A DNA stretch of 64,000 bases from Chryseobacterium sp. 52 (GTDB lineage Bacteria; Bacteroidota; Bacteroidia; Flavobacteriales; Weeksellaceae): the NCBI RefSeq assembly GCF_002754245.1, contig NZ_PEEX01000001.1, positions 3,638,001-3,702,000 of the forward strand, written 5' to 3'. A program made the translations under genes and the position numbers. Of this stretch, positions 62,804 to 64,000 are shown piece after piece (the stretch's first letter is position 1; each line of letters starts with the position of its first letter). The notes beneath the pieces are model-generated. The model was not told the DNA's origin, searched no databases, and saw only the letters and a list, made by a program, of their open reading frames with translations.

Positions 62804-63217
62804 TTTCCCTTCTTTTAAACTTAGATTGTTTTAGCATAGTCAATTAAAATGCCAAGCCTACAAAACACGTTCCCAATCTTTGTTAAAAAACAAATAAACC
62901 CATCATAGCCTTACAAGAATATCATCATTCCCCAATATATCATGTGAAAATATCACTTTACAGAAAGAAATGGAATGATTTTACATATATGAACATTTTT
63001 AAAGGATAGATGCGCTTGTTCACGTTATACTTTGTCCTTAAAAGAACTTAAAATTTCGTTAAGTTTCCTGAAAACTCATCTTTCGTATTATTTTAATTTG
63101 TAATTTTAAGAATGAGAAGTATCAATCCCGAAAAGATTGTGATGTTGCCGTATCATTCAATTATTTTATGAATGGAAGCAAGTAAGTTATTTTTAATTCA
63201 ACTAAATCTTAATTATT
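62804..63217. other. Non-coding stretch
   Basis: About 410 AT-rich bases between divergent genes. No repeat or hairpin recognised. Probably holds both promoters, but I could not fix them with confidence. Confidence 0.4.
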
Positions 63218-63505
63218 ATGGAAAATATAAAGTTTGAGATATCGCCCTATCAGGATGAACTGCAGTTATTAATTGAGGGAGAAAAAGCGGGATATATGTC
63301 TATAAAAATTGACGGAAGGCTGCTAATTGTTTATTACACTAAAATTATTGAAGAACGTGAAGGACATGGCTACGCCAAAATGCTTCTGGACGAACTGGTC
63401 CGTTATTCTGAGGAAAAAGACCTCCTGGTAGATCCTGAATGTGATTTTGTACGCCAGCAGTTTGAGAATCATCCTGCAAGATATAAAGATATCTGGCATG
63501 CCTGA
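63218..63505 (+). CDS. GNAT-like N-acetyltransferase (YjdJ type)
   Basis: 95 residues. AGYMSIKIDGRLLIVYYTKI, EEREGHGYAKMLLDELVRYS (with the acetyl-CoA P-loop pattern RxGHGYA-type, here EGHGYA) and the short end DPECDFVRQQFENHPARYKD match the small YjdJ-type GNAT group. Substrate unknown. Its stop is one base from the end of the convergent hydrolase gene. Confidence 0.82.
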   Translation: MENIKFEISPYQDELQLLIEGEKAGYMSIKIDGRLLIVYYTKIIEEREGHGYAKMLLDELVRYSEEKDLLVDPECDFVRQQFENHPARYKDIWHA

Positions 63506-63506
63506 A

Positions 63507-64000
63507 TCAGTCTTCCCACCAGGCATTGAACTGATGGTCTGAAAGATTCATATCCAGCACTTCCCCAATCATCGGGGTCAGGATACTGAGTCCTTTTTCT
63601 TTCCCTAAACCTGTCACTTTCTGAAGCGGCTCATTCCACGCATGAAGAGCCAATGCAAATTTCGAAGAATGGACGGGAATAATATTTTCAGCTTTAAGAT
63701 CAACGGCTGCCTGAATCACGTCTTCAGGCAGTGCGTGGATATAACGCCAGGCTTCATCATACTGTCCGTTCTCAAGAACTGCATAATCAAAAGGTCCGAA
63801 TTTTTCGCCAATCATTTTAAAATGAGAGTCATAACCACTGTCTCCACCCAGAAATATCTTTTTTGTAGGAGTTTCCAGAACATAAGAGGTCCAAAGGGTG
63901 TTGTTCTGTTTTATTTTTCTTCCGGAAAAGTGTCTTGCCGGCGTAAAGGTGATTTTTATGTTATTTTTCAAAAGGACTTCTGCTCCCCACTCTTCTTCAA
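63507..64000 (-). CDS. Metallo-beta-lactamase-fold hydrolase (UlaG/RomA-like), C-terminal part
   Basis: The frame is open through the window end, so the N-terminus with the main HxHxDH zinc motif is missing. What is visible (ITFTPARHFSGRKIKQNNTL, KKIFLGGDSGYDSHFKMIGE, FDYAVLENGQYDEAWRYIHA, IIPVHSSKFALALHAWNEPL) is the C-terminal half of the UlaG/NAPE-PLD-like group with the Asp in GGDSGY and His in PVHSSKF. An apparent start at 63971 is a TTG (Leu) codon inside the gene. Confidence 0.85.
   Translation of the reverse strand, partial: EEEWGAEVLLKNNIKITFTPARHFSGRKIKQNNTLWTSYVLETPTKKIFLGGDSGYDSHFKMIGEKFGPFDYAVLENGQYDEAWRYIHALPEDVIQAAVDLKAENIIPVHSSKFALALHAWNEPLQKVTGLGKEKGLSILTPMIGEVLDMNLSDHQFNAWWED

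Overview
The window looks like chromosomal DNA of a Flavobacteriia member (phylum Bacteroidota), most like Chryseobacterium or a close relative. The reasons are AT-rich composition, promoters of the TANNTTTG type instead of the usual -10 box, a type IX secretion C-terminal signal protein, Bacteroidota families (DUF3857/transglutaminase, LytTR/LytS pairs, DUF3526 permeases, GG-leader natural product precursors), monomeric NADP isocitrate dehydrogenase, and short dispersed intergenic repeats of the flavobacterial kind. I saw no rRNA, tRNA, CRISPR array or complete insertion sequence.

Layout. 1-2.9 kb: a cut-off secreted protein, a DUF3857/transglutaminase protein and a DUF4377-type lipoprotein. 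3.17-17.87 kb: a complete class I lanthipeptide locus. A peptidase-exporter (PCAT), a split dehydratase (glutamylation protein plus elimination protein) and a divergent LanC-like protein form one operon. A GG-leader precursor peptide lies on the opposite strand with its own promoter and terminator. A TonB-dependent receptor, two ABC-2/DUF3526 permeases, an ABC ATPase and a Fur-family regulator complete it. Seven copies of a palindrome (consensus TGCAAC-N3-GTTGCA) sit at all five promoters of the locus, so it reads as one regulon controlled by the Fur-family protein. The precursor core is rich in His and Asp. My best reading is a metal-regulated lanthipeptide, possibly a secreted metallophore recovered through the TonB receptor; a lantibiotic with self-immunity transporter is the main alternative.

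17.9-36 kb: housekeeping and accessory genes. These include dgt, a methyltransferase, a LytTR/LytS two-component pair, an SMR efflux protein, a 27-residue membrane microprotein behind a strong promoter, an AAA+ ATPase translationally coupled to a PLP-binding protein, a P-loop-less ABC-like protein, an S41 peptidase, an HTH/glycine-zipper protein, a VOC-EVE-MarR operon, a gene broken by an in-frame TGA, and ankyrin and unknown secreted proteins. 36-44.4 kb: gcvP, a Cys-rich 50-residue protein, a J-domain membrane protein, an ECF sigma factor followed by two small membrane proteins, and an S9 peptidase. 44.5-54.9 kb: a long minus-strand run dominated by SRPBCC, VOC and DinB proteins with a Crp/Fnr regulator, a DUF763 protein and tpx. 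55-64 kb: a T9SS cargo pair, monomeric icd, a Tat-exported metallo-hydrolase, an aldo/keto reductase with AraC regulator, a small secreted protein, a GNAT protein and a metallo-hydrolase cut by the window end.

No database search was possible. Family names rest on motifs recognised by eye, and start sites were moved from upstream TTG/GTG codons where sequence context argued for it.
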